Source of the DNA: Orthonyx spaldingii
Lineage: Eukaryota > Chordata > Aves > Passeriformes > Orthonychidae
Assembly: GCA_013397795.1 (NCBI GenBank)
Contig: VZTJ01001778.1
Location: forward strand, 62,001 to 126,000
Length of the DNA stretch: 64,000 nucleotides
Direction of reading: 5' to 3'
Part shown: positions 61,620 to 64,000 of the stretch, piece after piece
Position numbering within the stretch: the first letter of the stretch is position 1
Layout of the letters: each line of letters opens with the position of its first letter
Position numbers and translations under genes: made by a program
The notes under the pieces: generated by a model
Database searches by the model: none
Seen by the model: only the letters and a program-made list of their open reading frames with translations
What the model was told of the DNA's origin: nothing

Positions 61620-62045
61620 CTAATAGGAAAAAAAAAACCCAAAAAAACCCCCCAAATGCATTAAAGCCAAAGAAATTGAGCTTCAGAACCACCCATGTCA
61701 ATGTCACGTTTTTCAGTCAGCAGCAGCAGTTATACTTCAAGCAGTAGCACCTCATCTCGCTGGCACTAGCTTGCTTCTGCTCTGCTTATGCACAGCCACA
61801 ACCATTTCATAAATGATTTTGGAAGAGTTCTTTTTCAGGAGGAAAGGAAAACACCTCTTTCCAATCTAGATCTAATCTCTGGACTATTATATTGCACACA
61901 GACTTCTGCTGAGACAGTGGAAGATACAGCTGCTGCACAGGCTGGCACTGCCACCTAGGTCAGATTAAACCTGCTACACATCATAGCAACTGACATAAAG
62001 CAAATTACAGACAAGTCTCCACTTTCTTCTCTCTTGATTTCTCCT

Positions 62046-62085
62046 AAATTACCAAAATTCAATAAATTACCAAAATTCAATAAAT
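62046..62085. repeat. 18-bp tandem duplication in an IBTK intron
   Basis: Two identical adjacent copies of AAATTACCAAAATTCAAT (62046-62063 and 62064-62081), followed by the start of a third. Confidence 0.95.
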
Positions 62086-63079
62086 GCCACAGTTGGTCTC
62101 ATTTTCCCCCAATATGAACAGTGCCATTGTGATAATACTAATTTTACAATAAAGTAGATATAAGGTAATGGTACCTAAATGTTATGTGTTCCTATAGATC
62201 CTATTAGGAAGAGTGAAATCAAATAAAAGGCATCTTTCATTTTAACAAAACTACTAGAAATTCAGAATTCTATGAATCACAGCTACAGTGCACTATTTCA
62301 AAGCTTCTTTAAGCAGCTTTTTGTGAAGTAACTATATAACTACTTAATCATTCCTGCAGCACTACCTTACAGTACTTGGCGTGTTTATTTTTTAATCCTT
62401 GGACTGCCCAACTCCCTAGAAGCCATCACCCAGCCTTGATAAACACTGAAAGGCTTTAACACAAATACAAAACAGCCTCTCAGTTCCCTTGATGTACCAG
62501 TTCTTACCCCTACTAGTTCACTTAGTGCAACTTTTCCTGACACAAGTGCTCAGAGCAGTACACAATACTGCAGGTGAGGTTTCTTCTGCCTGGTGACATT
62601 GCATCCCACTACTTGGAAGCCTGCTACCAAGTCACCTATCACACTACAAGGCTGTGTATTTCACTTGACAATTCTGTTAATAACAAGAAATGCAGACTAT
62701 CTCAATTTTTCAAACAGATCTATAGTATGTTCAAGTCTGTTTTTTCTCTTTGGTTTTCTCCTAATTCCGTGAAGTTCAATGAACTCCACAGTTGATCTCA
62801 CACATACACAGATACTCTGATCACATGCACACCTCCCAAATATCGCTATGAATGTTTCTTTTGAAACCTTTACTCACATGCTACTTCTCAACTGAAAATG
62901 CTCTGCTGCAGTTTTGCAATATTTTCAAATACTTAAGGAAAGTGAGAATGGTCTTTGAAAACTCCACTTCTTAATATTTCAATTCTGAATTTAAAGGCAG
63001 ACAGGCAGCAATGCAAATGGTGATTAATACCATACACAGCTCACCCAGTTAAAAATATTAATGAAAAACAGATACTTAC

Positions 63080-63207
63080 TGAGAATTTTGTTCCGTATTC
63101 ATTTCTTCCCTTAAAAAGACAAAGTTCTCTCCATCTTCAGGCTCAAATGAACTTATGTCAGGTCCATCGGGATATGGAGTAATTACCCTCCTGACCATAG
63201 CTGGAAT
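63080..63207 (-). CDS. IBTK: IBTK exon, 10th from the end (128 bp)
   Basis: The acceptor CTACAG precedes ATT at 63207; the donor is CA|GTAAGT at 63080/63079. It encodes 42 residues beginning IPAMVRRVITPYPDGPDISS and ending EQNS, then two bases of a Gln codon. Human IBTK has a closely similar run at this place (my recollection), with the invariant VITPY and DGPDIS pieces. After that the sequence turns acidic (EPEDGEN, REEMNTEQ), marking the start of the likely disordered tail. The exon ends in phase 2, so reading on into the intron gives CAG then TAA. Confidence 0.96.
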
Positions 63208-63914
63208 CTGTAGTTGTAAAAGCCAATACACTAAGTTTCTCTTATGTTGTATGCTACCAAATTTATGTAAGAGGACAAAAAGCAATCATCATTTAAAACA
63301 CTTTCACAGATGAGGCAATTAATTGCTTAACAAGCTTATAAATGTAAGTTATATCTTTAAGCAAAATAGGAGAAATACTTTAAGTGACAGACTCAAAATG
63401 CCTATGTTTCATCTATCCATAACTTATGTCAAAAAATGCTTCAAGATTTTGCAAATATTTATTTTTTACAGTTAAAGAATACTGGATTATAATGTGTCTT
63501 GGCTTTCACCTTTTGCATTACAGTTCAATTTTCACATTATTCTTCTTACTGATTTTAACATCTATACAATCACCCTGAACTTTTCAGCTTTCTTCTCCTT
63601 TCTTTTAAGTAAGGGATGCCCTTTTCCATAGGTTTTGCTTATGCTGTGTCATGCAAGAATCGTTAATTACAGAACATTAGTATGTTTAATGTGTATAATG
63701 AATTAATTTAAAAGACACAACAACGTTGTAGCAGTAGCTAGTGAATAATGAAATATGAGCTCTTTGATAGTGATAATAGCAGTAGCCAACTTTATCTTTT
63801 GAGTCAGATGTTTCACATTTAGCCTGTCACTTACAGACTCTGCAGGTATGTATTTATCACTCACCTATTCCCATTTTAAACCTAATCTGCTTACACTCAA
63901 GTTGTACAACTTAC

Positions 63915-63975
63915 CATTTTCCTGTAATAAACAGAAAGATCCTTCACAACTTCATCACTTAAGACATCCAGAGTC
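63915..63975 (-). CDS. IBTK: IBTK exon, 11th from the end (61 bp)
   Basis: The acceptor is a T-rich tract ending TTTAG just above 63975; the donor is ATG|GTAAG at 63915/63914. The first base completes a codon begun in the upstream exon outside the window; the next 20 codons read TLDVLSDEVVKDLSVYYRKM. This matches the segment after the second BTB domain of IBTK, the end of the helical BACK-like region. The exon ends in phase 0. It is the most 5' exon in the window; about 900 codons of IBTK must lie beyond 64000. Confidence 0.93.
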
Positions 63976-64000
63976 CTAAAAAAAAAAAATCCTTATTTTT

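Larger units (their letters stand above)
60896..63914 (-). other. IBTK: IBTK introns in the right part of the window
   Basis: Introns 60896-61506, 61620-63079 and 63208-63914, separated by the exons listed. All are AT-rich. Only the 18-bp duplication at 62046-62085 stands out; no interspersed repeat is recognised. Confidence 0.9.
42200..64000 (-). other. IBTK: IBTK gene, 3' part (partial, 5' end outside the window)
   Basis: Eleven exons on the minus strand join in frame into the C-terminal 444 residues of IBTK. From knowledge of the family, the full alpha form is about 1350 residues: N-terminal ankyrin repeats, RCC1-like repeats, two BTB domains, then a long low-complexity tail. It acts as a CUL3 ubiquitin-ligase substrate adaptor (PDCD4 and eIF4A1 are reported substrates), and a short isoform inhibits BTK. 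The window holds only the region after the second BTB domain plus the tail. Recognition rests on blocks I recall from the human protein, such as VITPYPDGPDIS, SDSSGGYNLSDIIQSP, SDSEGSYAGVGSPRDLQSP, DLRTIMEIEES, KLSQKQRKMIAL, IVEEELQQEAALIRSREK and a C-terminus ending PMWNKH. Every junction has GT-AG boundaries and keeps phase, so this is an intact gene, not a retrocopy. Confidence 0.96.

Overview
This is vertebrate nuclear DNA, almost certainly avian and probably from a passerine. Three things support that. First, the interspersed repeats are CR1 LINEs, the dominant retroelement of birds and other sauropsids. Second, one short element (34657-34790, minus) joins a tRNA-Ile-like 5' head to a CR1-type 3' tail, the layout of the TguSINE1 type known from zebra finch. 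Third, a multi-exon gene with canonical GT-AG introns on the minus strand reads, exon by exon, as the C-terminal part of IBTK (inhibitor of Bruton tyrosine kinase). No bacterial, plasmid, phage or CRISPR features are present, and nearly all isolated short ORFs look like chance.

Layout. From 64000 down to about 42200 (minus strand) lie the last eleven coding exons of IBTK, its stop codon at 43443-43445 and a 3' UTR of about 1.2 kb. The gene enters from the right edge, so its start, ankyrin repeats, RCC1 repeats and BTB domains are outside the window. All eleven exons join in frame (1336 coding bases, 444 residues plus stop). Introns range from 95 bp to about 6.5 kb, and the larger ones carry CR1 copies: 43655-45722, 47450-48390 and 48425-48912 on the plus strand, 55778-56232 on the minus strand.

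From 1 to about 42200 there is no gene I can support. This stretch lies 3' of IBTK, towards TENT5A/FAM46A if the order known from human chromosome 6q14.1 is conserved. It holds CR1 copies at 4443-5405 (minus), 17316-17540 (minus) and 35225-35380 (plus), the tRNA-derived SINE, microsatellites, homopolymers, a long purine-rich tract (39479-39652), small tandem duplications and a 20-base assembly gap (34128-34147). A few blocks of higher GC or with motif-rich, regulatory-looking sequence are listed as candidates only.

I found no undescribed multi-gene system. The most useful results are the complete exon map of the IBTK C-terminus, the SINE as a lineage marker, a CR1 copy ending about 87 bp from the final IBTK exon, and a GC-rich block at about 19.8-20.1 kb followed by an AATAAA motif and A-rich sequence that could be an old retrocopy.
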